Shown: piece by piece, positions 16,619 to 24,930 of the stretch
Layout: each line of letters opens with the position of its first letter
How positions within the stretch are numbered: position 1 is the stretch's first letter
Assembly: GCA_002422725.1 (NCBI GenBank)
Contig: DITE01000012.1
Span: forward strand, 1-31,569
DNA length: 31,569 bases
Source: Bacteroidales bacterium UBA6192
Lineage (GTDB): Bacteria; Bacteroidota; Bacteroidia; Bacteroidales; F082
Direction: 5' to 3'
Notes under the pieces: generated by a model
Databases searched by the model: none
The model's input: only the letters and a program-made list of their open reading frames with translations
What the model was told of the DNA's origin: nothing
Position numbers and translations under genes: made by a program

Positions 16619-17077
16619 TTAAGGGATGTTTTGTGCGGCATTGTTATCCGGTGTCGGCTTCACCTTTGCAGTCTTTTCCTTTTTGGATTGATTTTGCTTT
16701 TTTTGACGCTTAAGCATTCTTTTCAGTTTTTCGGTTTCGTGGTAGAGTAAGCCAATCTCCTGTGCCAGATTTTTGTTTTTGTCGGCCAGTTTCGAAATAA
16801 TCATCGAAAACTCAATCATGATAAGGAAAACAGCCATCAGCAAAATCAGCAACATGGCTGCCGGTGGGTATGCAATCCCCAAAAAGCCGGAAACTACATC
16901 CAATCCTTGGCGCCAGAGCGCAAAAACAATAAATACCAGACTAAACAACAACCACATGAGGGAATACTCTTCCTTAATTCTGCGCTTGCGGATCAGAAAC
17001 AGAATGACGAAAAACAGGATCAGACTGAAGGCAATGGCAATGTATTGAACCTGATTGGGATTGATTGTGCTGGTCAT
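16619..17077 (-). CDS. DUF2304 membrane protein
   Basis: A 152-residue protein with three hydrophobic helices (about 12-30, 40-57, 71-95), the basic loop RKRRIKEEYSLMWLL between helices 1 and 2, and IAYPPAAML before helix 3. A coiled-coil-like stretch (95-125) and a lysine-rich tail follow. The pattern R.RR.KEEYSL.W, LALWR-like and YPPA..L is that of the DUF2304 family. These small proteins are usually encoded beside polyprenol-phosphate sugar GT2 enzymes and may assist them or flip the lipid-linked sugar (inference from context). Its ATG overlaps the stop of the GT2 gene by 4 bp, so translation is likely coupled. It is the last gene of the operon. Confidence 0.85.
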   Translation of the reverse strand: MTSTINPNQVQYIAIAFSLILFFVILFLIRKRRIKEEYSLMWLLFSLVFIVFALWRQGLDVVSGFLGIAYPPAAMLLILLMAVFLIMIEFSMIISKLADKNKNLAQEIGLLYHETEKLKRMLKRQKKQNQSKKEKTAKVKPTPDNNAAQNIP

Positions 17078-17820
17078 AGCTCCTCCTCCGGATAAATAAT
17101 GCGTGAACGAATGGAAGCCATAAACATGGCAAGTAACACTTTAATCATATAATAGGGACCTTTGGCAATCGGAATAGATGAAATACCACCTTGCCGTTCA
17201 AGCATCTGTGTGAAGGTTTCTTTCATCCGGAATTTGTTTTTACCCAACAGGATAACCACCTCGGGTTCGGGATAATCAGTTGGATAATTGCTGGCCAGAA
17301 ATGTAAATGCCTTCCGGTTGTAAGCCCTGAAACCGGAGGTGTGATCAGTAATCCGCTGCCGTATCAATACGAAACTGAACCATTCGAATATTTTAATACC
17401 GGCACGCCTTAAATAGTGGGTTTTGACGCCATTCTGCTTTTTGTTAAACCTCGATCCGATGACCACATCAGCTTCATCCCGTTCGATCAGGTCGACAAGG
17501 TTTTTAATCTCTGAAACCGGGTGCTGGCCGTCGCCATCAAACTGCAGGGCAACGTCATAGCCGTTTCTGAAAGCATATTTAAAGCCTGTTTGCACCGCTC
17601 CGCCAATGCCCAGATTGAAAGGAAGCGACACCACCCTGGCCAGTCCGGTGGCTTTGGCAATGGCTTCGGTTTCGTCTTTTGATGCATCGTTTACTACCAA
17701 TATATCCCAGCTGGGATTTTCATGATGAATCTGCTGCAACAACGAAGCTATGGTTTCAGCTTCATTGTAAGCAGGTATGATAACCAGCACTTTACCTAGC
17801 GATGTGTTTTTCTGCGTCAT
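17074..17820 (-). CDS. GT2 family glycosyltransferase, polyprenol-phosphate sugar synthase-like
   Basis: A 248-residue inverting GT-A glycosyltransferase. The nucleotide-sugar site is visible in VLVIIPAYNEAETI (11-24), DILVVNDASKDET (39-51), LPFNLGIGGAVQTGF (about 67-81), and the metal-binding LQFDGDGQHP (91-100, DGD). SGFRAYNRKAF follows at about 162. It resembles dolichyl/undecaprenyl-phosphate mannosyl- or glucosyltransferases (DPM1/DPG-like) but has no C-terminal membrane domain of its own; the downstream DUF2304 protein may serve that purpose. Start and stop overlap its neighbours by 4 bp on each side. It probably makes a lipid-linked sugar donor for the membrane protein encoded upstream or for the divergent glycan cluster (inference). 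Confidence 0.88.
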   Translation of the reverse strand: MTQKNTSLGKVLVIIPAYNEAETIASLLQQIHHENPSWDILVVNDASKDETEAIAKATGLARVVSLPFNLGIGGAVQTGFKYAFRNGYDVALQFDGDGQHPVSEIKNLVDLIERDEADVVIGSRFNKKQNGVKTHYLRRAGIKIFEWFSFVLIRQRITDHTSGFRAYNRKAFTFLASNYPTDYPEPEVVILLGKNKFRMKETFTQMLERQGGISSIPIAKGPYYMIKVLLAMFMASIRSRIIYPEEEL

Positions 17821-19649
17821 GGGTTAATCACTGGTTTTATGTTGAGCTTCAAACGCAGATCTTCAATGTATCTTGGATCGGTTGCGTGCCCTGCCGCTTT
17901 GGCTTCGAGGATATCCTGGTAGGCTTCGCTGATTTGTCCAGCCATGAAATAAGCGCGTGAGCGATTTATGAGCAATATTGTTCTCGACGGATCGAGCTGC
18001 ATGGCTTTGGTGTAGTCGTTGGCAGCATCCATAAAATTGCCTGCCATTTCATGCACAATTCCGCGCTGCATCAATACAAGGGATGACTTATCATCTATTT
18101 CAATATACCGGTTAAAATCGCTAAGCGACTCATCAATCATATTCATATGTCCATATGTTAGTGCCCTGAAGCTGATTGCATCAAGCTTACCAGGAGCCAG
18201 TTCTATTACTTTGTTGAATTCGCTCAATGCTTCGGGGTAATTTCCCTGGTCGAAAAGAACGATCCCCCAGTTGAACCTGGCTTCAACCATATTGGGGTTA
18301 AGTTTAAGCGCCCTGTTATAATACTCAAGCGCCTGGCTGTTGTTGCCTTTCTTTTTCAGAGCCAGCCCCACATTATTCACTGCACGGGGATTATCGGGAT
18401 ATTGCTGCATGCTTTTTTTCCATAATGTGTATTCGTCCTGCCAGTCGTTGTTTCGCTCGTGCGTTCGCCAGGCAGCAGCAATCAGCACCAACAAAACAAC
18501 TGGAATCAGCAAATAGCTCCTTTTGACTTTCAACAAGCGGTCGATGCCATAAATGATAGCCGGAATAAGTCCGGCCAGGGGCAGATAGAGCCTGTGCTCG
18601 AACATCACATCCGAAATGGGAATAATGGATGATTCAACCGAAAGGGCAATGAAAAACCAGGCCAGACCCACACCAATCAGATTGAGTTGCTTTTTTCGCC
18701 AGTAGACGATCAGGCCGGCAAGAAAGAGAAAGAGTACCAGCCCGGAGATAACATGCGCATTCCAAAAGCTTTCGCGAACCGGAACAAAATGATCAATGTT
18801 CAGTGCTGATGGCCAGATAATTAATTGGATATATTCAGGCAAAACGGCAAGCTGGGTGAAAACATAATGAATTCGGCTGATTTTATCCGTCTCGCTTGGT
18901 ACCAGTCCCAGCAGCAGCATGGCTGTTACCAGCAGTATCCCGCCCAGAAGGCTAATTTTTTGCCACAGCGGTGTTTTTTTATCCGAAGGCAAAATCAACA
19001 GCCATTCGGCCATGAAAAGCATTAACGGGAATGAAATGGCGTTTTGTTTTGAAAGCATGGCGAGCAGAAATGCAGCAGCGGTAAGAAGAAACCATTTCCA
19101 TGCACGGCTGTTCTGCTTTTTTTGCTGTGAAATCCTCCCTTTAAGATAGGTATAGACTCCCGAAATGTAAAACAAGGCTGACAAAACGGTGAGTCTTTGA
19201 ACAATATAGGTAACCGCCATGGTTTGAACAGGGTGGAGAGCAAATAGGGCTGAGGCAAGGAAAGCAATGGTTAAACGCCGCTTATCGGTAAGCGCAGGCG
19301 AAGCTTTTAGTTGAAGCATAAGTGCCGATAGCAGGAAAACCATAAAAGAGCTGAGCGAATGCAGGACTATGTTCACCCAATGATATCCGGCCGGGTTTAA
19401 TCCACCTGCACTGTAGTTCAGGGCAAAGCTAAAATAGCCCAGCGGACGGTTGTTAGGGTTGGCCCAATATGATAGTTCGGAAAAAGTATCGAGTGTCTGG
19501 ATGCGTCTGTTGTGAACAATACTTAACAGGTCATCGAACTGAAATCCTACCGCGAAGCTGTTGGCATAAGCCAAAAGAATCAACAGTAAAAGGAGTGGAA
19601 AAACAAGAAATGATCTATTTCGCAAAAAATCAGAATGATGAATCTTCAT
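17817..19649 (-). CDS. Polytopic membrane protein with C-terminal TPR repeats (GT-C/TMTC-like)
   Basis: A 610-residue protein from the ATG at 19649 (MKIHHSDFL). The upstream ATG at 19721 would add 24 residues and hide the promoter region. About ten hydrophobic helices fill residues 12-420. An acidic FQFDD motif follows the first helix, and NNRPL comes shortly after, as in GT-C glycosyltransferases that use lipid-phosphate sugars (the TMTC protein family has the same plan). At least four TPR units follow (about 445-590: AVNNVGLALKKKGNNSQAL, ARFNWGIVLFDQGNYPEAL and so on). It may transfer the sugar made by the coupled GT2 enzyme onto a protein or glycan at the outer face of the inner membrane (inference). 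It heads a three-gene operon and is divergent from the exporter operon. Confidence 0.8.
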   Translation of the reverse strand: MKIHHSDFLRNRSFLVFPLLLLLILLAYANSFAVGFQFDDLLSIVHNRRIQTLDTFSELSYWANPNNRPLGYFSFALNYSAGGLNPAGYHWVNIVLHSLSSFMVFLLSALMLQLKASPALTDKRRLTIAFLASALFALHPVQTMAVTYIVQRLTVLSALFYISGVYTYLKGRISQQKKQNSRAWKWFLLTAAAFLLAMLSKQNAISFPLMLFMAEWLLILPSDKKTPLWQKISLLGGILLVTAMLLLGLVPSETDKISRIHYVFTQLAVLPEYIQLIIWPSALNIDHFVPVRESFWNAHVISGLVLFLFLAGLIVYWRKKQLNLIGVGLAWFFIALSVESSIIPISDVMFEHRLYLPLAGLIPAIIYGIDRLLKVKRSYLLIPVVLLVLIAAAWRTHERNNDWQDEYTLWKKSMQQYPDNPRAVNNVGLALKKKGNNSQALEYYNRALKLNPNMVEARFNWGIVLFDQGNYPEALSEFNKVIELAPGKLDAISFRALTYGHMNMIDESLSDFNRYIEIDDKSSLVLMQRGIVHEMAGNFMDAANDYTKAMQLDPSRTILLINRSRAYFMAGQISEAYQDILEAKAAGHATDPRYIEDLRLKLNIKPVINP

Positions 19650-19680
19650 CTGGCAGCATTTAAAAAGACATTCTAACGGG

Positions 19681-19711
19681 TAAAGATACAATCTTAATTC
19701 AATCAGACAAT
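19681..19711 (-). promoter_or_regulatory. Candidate promoter for the TPR/GT2/DUF2304 operon
   Basis: Minus strand ATTG (19711-19708), 19 nt, then TATCTTTA (19688-19681), close to the Bacteroidota pattern. It lies 32 nt before the chosen start. Tentative. Confidence 0.3.
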
Positions 19712-19738
19712 AAACAAACACAGGCAGGAAAAATTCCT

Positions 19739-19746
19739 TATTTTTG
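19739..19746 (+). promoter_or_regulatory. Candidate -7 box for the exporter/sulfotransferase operon
   Basis: TATTTTTG fits TAnnTTTG and lies 22 nt before the ATG of the permease gene, giving a short leader. No clear -33 TTTG at the usual spacing. The 119-bp gap to the divergent operon holds both candidate promoters. Confidence 0.4.
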
Positions 19747-19768
19747 CCGGTCTGACTAAAAAATTTCC

Positions 19769-20566
19769 ATGTCCCGAAGCATTACGCATTACCTGACAAA
19801 ACACCTGCCTGAAAACAACCAGTGGGAACGTATCTGGATACTGGCTAAAACCGACTTTAAACTAAGGTATTATGAAACCACTCTTGGGTTAATCTGGGCT
19901 TTTCTTCACCCTATTATTCGCATGGTGATTTACTGGGTGGTATTTTCGTATATTCTTAACCAGAACATTCCAAATTACGGGATGTATATATTTTCGGGAC
20001 TCATCGTGTGGACCTATTTTCAGGAGGCAACGCGCAAAGGCTTGATGATTTTGAGAAACAAGCGTTATCTCTACGAAAACATCCGGATGAATCCATATGA
20101 TGGGTTCACTTCATCCGTTCTCAGCACGGTGATCAACCTGGCTTTTAATGTCCTGGTTTTTGTTGCCTTGAGTCCGGTTTTTGATATTGCTTTTTCATTT
20201 CAGGTGCTTTGGATATTTCCAATATTGCTTAATCTTGTCGTGTTGGTTTATGCCATCAGCCTGATATTGGCAGTGCTCAACAGTTTCCTGAAAGACATCA
20301 GTCAGGTTTGGGATGTTTTTTTACTGGGCATGTTTTGGATTAATCCGATATTCTATGCCAAAACACTGATTTTTGAATCCTTCCCGGCGCTCATGTACAT
20401 CAACCCCATTGCCGGAATTATTGTTAACCTGCGCGATGCTCTGATGTATGCCCAGGCTCCTGACATGAGCCTTTTCTGGTTCGACTGGGCCTATGCTTTT
20501 GCGTTGCTTGGTATTGGTATGTGGGTGTTCAACAGCTTCTTTCACAAAGCGATGGAGAAATTATAG
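19769..20566 (+). CDS. Polysaccharide ABC exporter permease (Wzm-like)
   Basis: A 265-residue ABC-2 type permease. A cytoplasmic N-terminal helix with RIWILAKTDFKLRYYETTLGLIWAFLHP (about 21-48) is the hallmark of O-antigen, teichoic-acid and capsule exporters. Six hydrophobic segments follow, with WINPIFYAK and YINPIAGIIVNLRDAL near the end. It forms the membrane channel for an undecaprenol-linked or lipid-linked glycan across the inner membrane, together with the ATPase encoded 2 bp downstream. First gene of a tight operon that runs to 27654, so the exported glycan is probably the product of the sulfotransferase and glycosyltransferase genes that follow. Confidence 0.92.
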   Translation: MSRSITHYLTKHLPENNQWERIWILAKTDFKLRYYETTLGLIWAFLHPIIRMVIYWVVFSYILNQNIPNYGMYIFSGLIVWTYFQEATRKGLMILRNKRYLYENIRMNPYDGFTSSVLSTVINLAFNVLVFVALSPVFDIAFSFQVLWIFPILLNLVVLVYAISLILAVLNSFLKDISQVWDVFLLGMFWINPIFYAKTLIFESFPALMYINPIAGIIVNLRDALMYAQAPDMSLFWFDWAYAFALLGIGMWVFNSFFHKAMEKL

Positions 20567-20568
20567 GC

Positions 20569-21360
20569 ATGGATAACAACGAAACAGTGATCAGGCTCAA
20601 GAACGTGAGCAAAACCTTTGTGATACGCGATAAAAAAGTTGCTCCATTTTTCACCCAGCTGGGATGGTTGGTTACCGGAAAAAATAAGAGAAGGATTGAA
20701 GCCTTGAAAAGCATTGATTTAGAAGTGAAAAAAGGCGAATTTTTGGGCATTGTAGGTGAAAATGGCAGTGGAAAAAGCACGCTGATACATTTGATGACCG
20801 GCTTTTACAAGCCTGAAAAAGGAGGGACTACCGAGATCAATGGGAATTTTATCCGTCTGAGCCTCGGACTCGGATTCAATCAGGAGCTTACTGCAAGAGA
20901 AAATATTTACCTTAACGGGACGGTCATGGGCCTTTCGTTGCGCGAGATCAATGCGAAATTTGATGAAATGATCGCCTTTGCCGAGCTTGAAAACTTTGTT
21001 GATACCAAAATCAAGTTCTATTCGCGTGGAATGAAAGCCAGGCTGTCGTTTGCTGTTGCCATTCATGCCAATGCCGAAATACTTTTGATGGACGAGTTTT
21101 TTGGCGGGGTAGGTGATGAACGTTTTAAGGTGAAGTCCGACAAAGTGTTTAAGGAAAGCATGATCAAAGGACGCACGATCATTCACGTGAGTCACAACCT
21201 GAGTACCATTCGACATTATGCAACACGGGTTATACTCATGCATAAGGGCGAGCTTGTGGGAATGGGCACACCGGATGAGGTGTTTCAGATTTATAAAGAC
21301 AAAATTCGTGTTGATAAACTGAATCTCAGGGATTATGTTGATGACCAGGACACGATCTGA
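20569..21360 (+). CDS. Polysaccharide ABC exporter ATPase (Wzt-like, no C-terminal binding domain)
   Basis: A 263-residue ATPase. Walker A GENGSGKST (about 66-74); the signature loop YSRGMKARLSFAVA takes the place of LSGGQ, as is usual in the Wzt/TagH group; Walker B ILLMDEFF; switch histidine in IIHVSHN. The start at 20569 is chosen because homologues begin close to IRLKNVSKTF. It leaves a 2-bp gap to the permease stop, whereas the start at 20521 lies inside the permease gene. It ends soon after the nucleotide-binding domain (VDDQDTI), so it lacks the extra carbohydrate-binding domain that lets some Wzt proteins recognise capped O-antigen. Export here should therefore not depend on a terminal cap read by this protein (inference). 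Confidence 0.92.
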   Translation: MDNNETVIRLKNVSKTFVIRDKKVAPFFTQLGWLVTGKNKRRIEALKSIDLEVKKGEFLGIVGENGSGKSTLIHLMTGFYKPEKGGTTEINGNFIRLSLGLGFNQELTARENIYLNGTVMGLSLREINAKFDEMIAFAELENFVDTKIKFYSRGMKARLSFAVAIHANAEILLMDEFFGGVGDERFKVKSDKVFKESMIKGRTIIHVSHNLSTIRHYATRVILMHKGELVGMGTPDEVFQIYKDKIRVDKLNLRDYVDDQDTI

Positions 21361-21366
21361 TAACCA

Positions 21367-22068
21367 ATGATTCAGCTGATTTCCATACATATTGCCAAAA
21401 CGGCCGGAACCACTTTCTATCAATCACTTTCGATGGTATATTGAAAGCATCTTGATCAGCGTACCAAGCGCATAGCGTTTTTCCCCGACGGAACCGAACG
21501 GCAACTGACCGAAAGCGATTTTTCCCCGGACATTAAAGTAGTGCATGGCCATCTTCGTTTTTACCACATCGAAAAGATATACAAGCTTCGGCAGCCTTTC
21601 CTGATTGCATGGATGAGAAATCCGGTGGACAGGGTGATTTCTAATTATTATTTTATGATTCATGCGGTTCATGGAAAACCTGCACACCCACATTATAGCA
21701 AAAGAAATTACAGCCTGCTGGAATATGCCAACGACAGTATTCCAAACAAAATGTGTCATTATCTTGAAGGAATTTCATTGGATAAAATTGATTTTGTGGG
21801 CTTTCAGGAGAGTTTTAATTATGATTTCCTGCAACTGTCTGCTCTGTTGGGATGGAAAACGCCGCTTGCTCCTGAATATTTAAACGAGCGGGAATATGAG
21901 CCTGAATCGGTGCACTATCCAACTAAGCCTGAACAAATTGATGAAAGTATGCGAAGCAAGATATCCCTTATCAATCAGCAGGATATGGAGTTGTATCACA
22001 GAGCGGAAGAATACAGGCAGAAAAATTACTGGGTAAATAATTTTAATCCAAAGAAGCATGTTTTTTAA
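21367..22068 (+). pseudogene. Sulfotransferase gene interrupted by an in-frame TGA
   Basis: Reading from ATG at 21367 (6 bp after the ATPase stop) gives MIQLISIHIAKTAGTTF, the 5'-phosphosulfate-binding loop of a PAPS-dependent sulfotransferase. A TGA follows at codon 26 (21442-21444). The same frame continues without another stop to 22068 and contains VVHGHLRFYH, the 3'-phosphate motif RNPVDRVISNYYFM, and VGFQESF. The next gene aligns along its whole length and has Gly where the TGA stands (VYG against VY-stop), so one base change GGA to TGA explains it. Without the first 26 codons the PAPS site is incomplete, so the product should be inactive. Read-through, a sequencing error and a recent nonsense mutation remain possible. 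Expected length if repaired: 233 residues. Confidence 0.85.
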
Positions 22069-22768
22069 TACCGACAAACGCGTTAAGGCTGATAACATTC
22101 AGCTGGTTTCGCTCCACATACCGAAAACAGCCGGCACTTCATTCCGGAATATTCTGAAATCGGTTTATGGCGATGACCGTGTGGTGAGGTTCGATATAAA
22201 GATTAAAACCCGTAAAATTGACCTGGAAATGGTTCGGTTCGAAGGCAGCAAATTGCCTGGAAACATCCTGGCGTTGCATGGACACTTTCATTATGCGGAT
22301 ATTATTGATCAGGTAAAGATACCTGCCTCAGCCAAATGGATAACATGGCTGCGCGAGCCATCCGACAGAGTTATGTCAAACTATTTTTATCTTTCGGAAA
22401 GGCTGCGCGAAGAGCTTGACGAAGAGCGACGCGGCCTGAATATCCTGGCCAAGATGCAGCGCAGCTTACTCGAGTTTGCACGCGACGAGATCAACCGCAA
22501 CAGAATGAGCAAATTCCTCGCAGGTGCCGATCTTGAAACCTTCGATTTTATTGGCTTGCAGGAGGAGTATGAAACCGATCTTGCCCGGCTTGCAGTTTTA
22601 ATGGGTTGGGAAAGTTATCCTAATCCCAGGCATAATGTAACCCGCAACCGCCCCGAGGTTGATCCTGATGTATTGGCCGAAATCAGGGAGTTGAATAGGG
22701 ATGATTATTCATTGTATGCCCAGGCGCTCCGGTGGCGCGAAAAGCGTACGCATATCTTTGGTTCATGA
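22058..22768 (+). CDS. PAPS-dependent carbohydrate sulfotransferase
   Basis: A 236-residue enzyme expected to move sulfate from PAPS to a sugar hydroxyl. The 5'-phosphosulfate loop HIPKTAGTSF is at 20-29, HGHFHY at 74-79, and the 3'-phosphate motif REPSDRVMSNYFY at 99-111. FIGLQEEYETDL (164-175) and the charged C-terminus complete the family pattern (Sulfotransfer_2 / heparan-sulfate 2-O-sulfotransferase-like). It is a close paralogue of the broken gene just upstream, which it overlaps by 11 bp, and its TGA overlaps the ATG of the next gene. The acceptor is unknown; exporter and glycosyltransferase neighbours point to a surface glycan. Catalysis would occur in the cytoplasm before export. Confidence 0.88.
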   Translation: MFFNTDKRVKADNIQLVSLHIPKTAGTSFRNILKSVYGDDRVVRFDIKIKTRKIDLEMVRFEGSKLPGNILALHGHFHYADIIDQVKIPASAKWITWLREPSDRVMSNYFYLSERLREELDEERRGLNILAKMQRSLLEFARDEINRNRMSKFLAGADLETFDFIGLQEEYETDLARLAVLMGWESYPNPRHNVTRNRPEVDPDVLAEIRELNRDDYSLYAQALRWREKRTHIFGS

Positions 22769-24930
22769 TCTGGCTGGCTTCCTTTCCCCGCTCGGGCAAT
22801 ACATTTTTCAGAAACATCCTTTTTGAGGTGTATGGGCTCAAATCCAGCACCTTCCATCAGGATGCCGATTATTTTCTCGATGCTGACTATGCCTCTTTTC
22901 CTTTTGTCAAAACCCATTTGCTGCCCTCGCAACTTGTGCCTGACAACCCTGACATCAAAGCGGTGTATATAATCCGGGATGGCCGCGACACCATGGTTTC
23001 GATGGCACATCATCGCAAGGATATAGTTGTGCCGGGGTCGGATTATTACGAAAATCTGAAAGCCGCCATCATTGCCGAGAAAGGGAGCTTCTTTGGTGGC
23101 TGGTCGCGCAATGTGCTCGAATGGATCAAACGTGCCGATATTGTCATTCGTTACGAAGATCTTTTGGTGGATCTTGTCGGATGTGCCGAAAGACTCAGAA
23201 CAATTACCAACCTTCCTGAACCCGATGCCCGGAGAGTTCCTGTATTTAATCAGCTTAAACAGGGAATTGCCGAGTACGGAAGTGGAAAAGGCCGCGGACT
23301 TGACGAGACTAAGATGCTTGAACTGTCGGGCAAAAATTTTAGAAAAGGCAAGTCAGGTAACTGGAAAGAAGAAATGCCCGAAGAACTTCAGGATTTGTTC
23401 TGGAGCTACCATGGTGATGTGATGGAGCATCTGGGTTATAGCCGACAGGGGAATATTGAGCCGCTCAATACCGACCTTGATTATGAGGTTATTGCCAAAC
23501 TCGGACTGCCCCAGCAAAAGCCTGAAAGGAAAATCAGGATTCTGGTCGAGGGAGATAAGATGTTGCGTAGCGACAATGATGGTGTGAAACGCTATCAGGC
23601 GGAACTTTTAAAGCAATTCTCACTGGTGAACCGAAATCCATTATCAAAATGGGAGTTTAGCCTTTTTGCTGGCGGCAGCATTCTGCCTCTGGCCGATTGT
23701 GAGCATTTGCTGCACGACGATTTCAGGCTTGCTGTTTCATCCGGTGATACTGATGGAAGAACAGTGCAAAAAAAGACCTTGTTTCAGCGAACCGAACTTG
23801 TGCTGTTAAACCTGATTCCTGACAGCTTTGTCATGTTCCTCTACCGGAACAATATTTTGATGTTTCATAAAACATATGAGTGGCTGAAAAAGTCGGTTTT
23901 TGGAATAATAGGCTTTGTTGTTGGTTCAATGAATAAAACACTCGCTTTTGTGGCCGGAATATTGTATAAGCTACGCGACGACAGCAAATTGAATAAGCTG
24001 AATGCTGTATTCAATCAATTCGACCTGATCCATTTGCCACTTCAGCAACATTATTATCCTTTTCGCAAAACATCAAGCCCTGTTCTGGTTACAATTCACG
24101 ATTTCACACATCGCTTTTTCCCCGAACACCACACCTCGATCAACATCAACAATGCCGAAAAAGGATTGCGGTTTATCGAAGAACGTGGATGGCATGTGCT
24201 GGCTGTTTCGCAATCCACTCTGCAGGATTCAATGCGTGAACTTCGGTTGCCGGGGCACAAATTGCATATGGTGTATGAGGCTGCCGACAGGCAAAAATTC
24301 AGCTTTCAGGTGAACCGCGAAGATACCCGGAAAGTGAAGGAAAAGTATGGCATCCCTGCCGACACTCCTTTTCTGCTAAGCCTATCGACCATTGAGCCAC
24401 GAAAGAATCTCGAAAACACCATCCGTGCATTTATGAAACTGGCTGCAACCCATCAGGGGCTTCATCTGAACCTTGTAATTGCCGGTAAGAAAGGATGGCT
24501 TACCAATACCCTTTTTACCCAAAATAAACTTTTCGCCGAACGTGTTCATTTTACGGGCTTTGTAGATGATATGGATTTATCGGCCTTATATACCGAATCG
24601 CTGGCACTGACCTATATGTCTTACTATGAAGGTTTTGGACTACCCCCACTCGAAGCTATGAGTTGTGGCACTCCGGTGGTTTACAGTAACCGTTCGTCGC
24701 TGCCCGAAATCATCGGCGATGCAGGGCTGGCTGCTGACCCCGATGATGTGGATGGAATAATGGAAAGGTTTGAACAGTTATATACACAGCCCGACTTAAG
24801 AGGCACACTCAGCAGCAGGGCTTTGAAACGCTCTCTGGATTTTTCATGGCGAAAAGCAGCTATCGAAACACTGAGCGTTTATGAAAAAATTATAAAAAGT
24901 AGAAATCAGGAAGAAATCAATCCCCAATGA
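22765..24930 (+). CDS. Fusion of sulfotransferase and GT4 glycosyltransferase
   Basis: A 721-residue two-domain protein. Residues 1-228 form a second kind of sulfotransferase (Sulfotransfer_1-like): 5'-phosphosulfate loop ASFPRSGNTFFRN (5-17), VKTHLLPSQL (48-57), 3'-phosphate motif RDGRDTMVSMAHH (71-83), VIRYEDLLVD (127-136) and FRKGKSGNWKEEM (192-204). Residues 256-721 form a GT-B glycosyltransferase of family 4: RILVEGDKML...GVKRY at the start, LVTIHDFTHRFFPEHH in the middle, LLSLSTIEPRKNLENT, and the donor-site E-x7-E motif EGFGLPPLE followed by MSCGTPVV. The start at 22765 (MIWLASFPR) is preferred to 22732 because it gives the family N-terminus and a 4-bp ATGA overlap. Sugar addition and sulfation may be carried out by one polypeptide; donor and acceptor are unknown. 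Confidence 0.88.
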   Translation: MIWLASFPRSGNTFFRNILFEVYGLKSSTFHQDADYFLDADYASFPFVKTHLLPSQLVPDNPDIKAVYIIRDGRDTMVSMAHHRKDIVVPGSDYYENLKAAIIAEKGSFFGGWSRNVLEWIKRADIVIRYEDLLVDLVGCAERLRTITNLPEPDARRVPVFNQLKQGIAEYGSGKGRGLDETKMLELSGKNFRKGKSGNWKEEMPEELQDLFWSYHGDVMEHLGYSRQGNIEPLNTDLDYEVIAKLGLPQQKPERKIRILVEGDKMLRSDNDGVKRYQAELLKQFSLVNRNPLSKWEFSLFAGGSILPLADCEHLLHDDFRLAVSSGDTDGRTVQKKTLFQRTELVLLNLIPDSFVMFLYRNNILMFHKTYEWLKKSVFGIIGFVVGSMNKTLAFVAGILYKLRDDSKLNKLNAVFNQFDLIHLPLQQHYYPFRKTSSPVLVTIHDFTHRFFPEHHTSININNAEKGLRFIEERGWHVLAVSQSTLQDSMRELRLPGHKLHMVYEAADRQKFSFQVNREDTRKVKEKYGIPADTPFLLSLSTIEPRKNLENTIRAFMKLAATHQGLHLNLVIAGKKGWLTNTLFTQNKLFAERVHFTGFVDDMDLSALYTESLALTYMSYYEGFGLPPLEAMSCGTPVVYSNRSSLPEIIGDAGLAADPDDVDGIMERFEQLYTQPDLRGTLSSRALKRSLDFSWRKAAIETLSVYEKIIKSRNQEEINPQ

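Noticed and set aside
20521..20568. Upstream start for the ABC ATPase
   Set aside because: It would place 16 extra residues inside the permease gene; the ATG at 20569 follows the permease stop by 2 bp and fits the family.
21442..21444. TGA read as Gly or selenocysteine
   Set aside because: TGA ends several neighbouring genes normally, the paralogue has Gly rather than Cys or Sec, and no selenocysteine hairpin was evident just downstream. Mutation or sequencing error is simpler.
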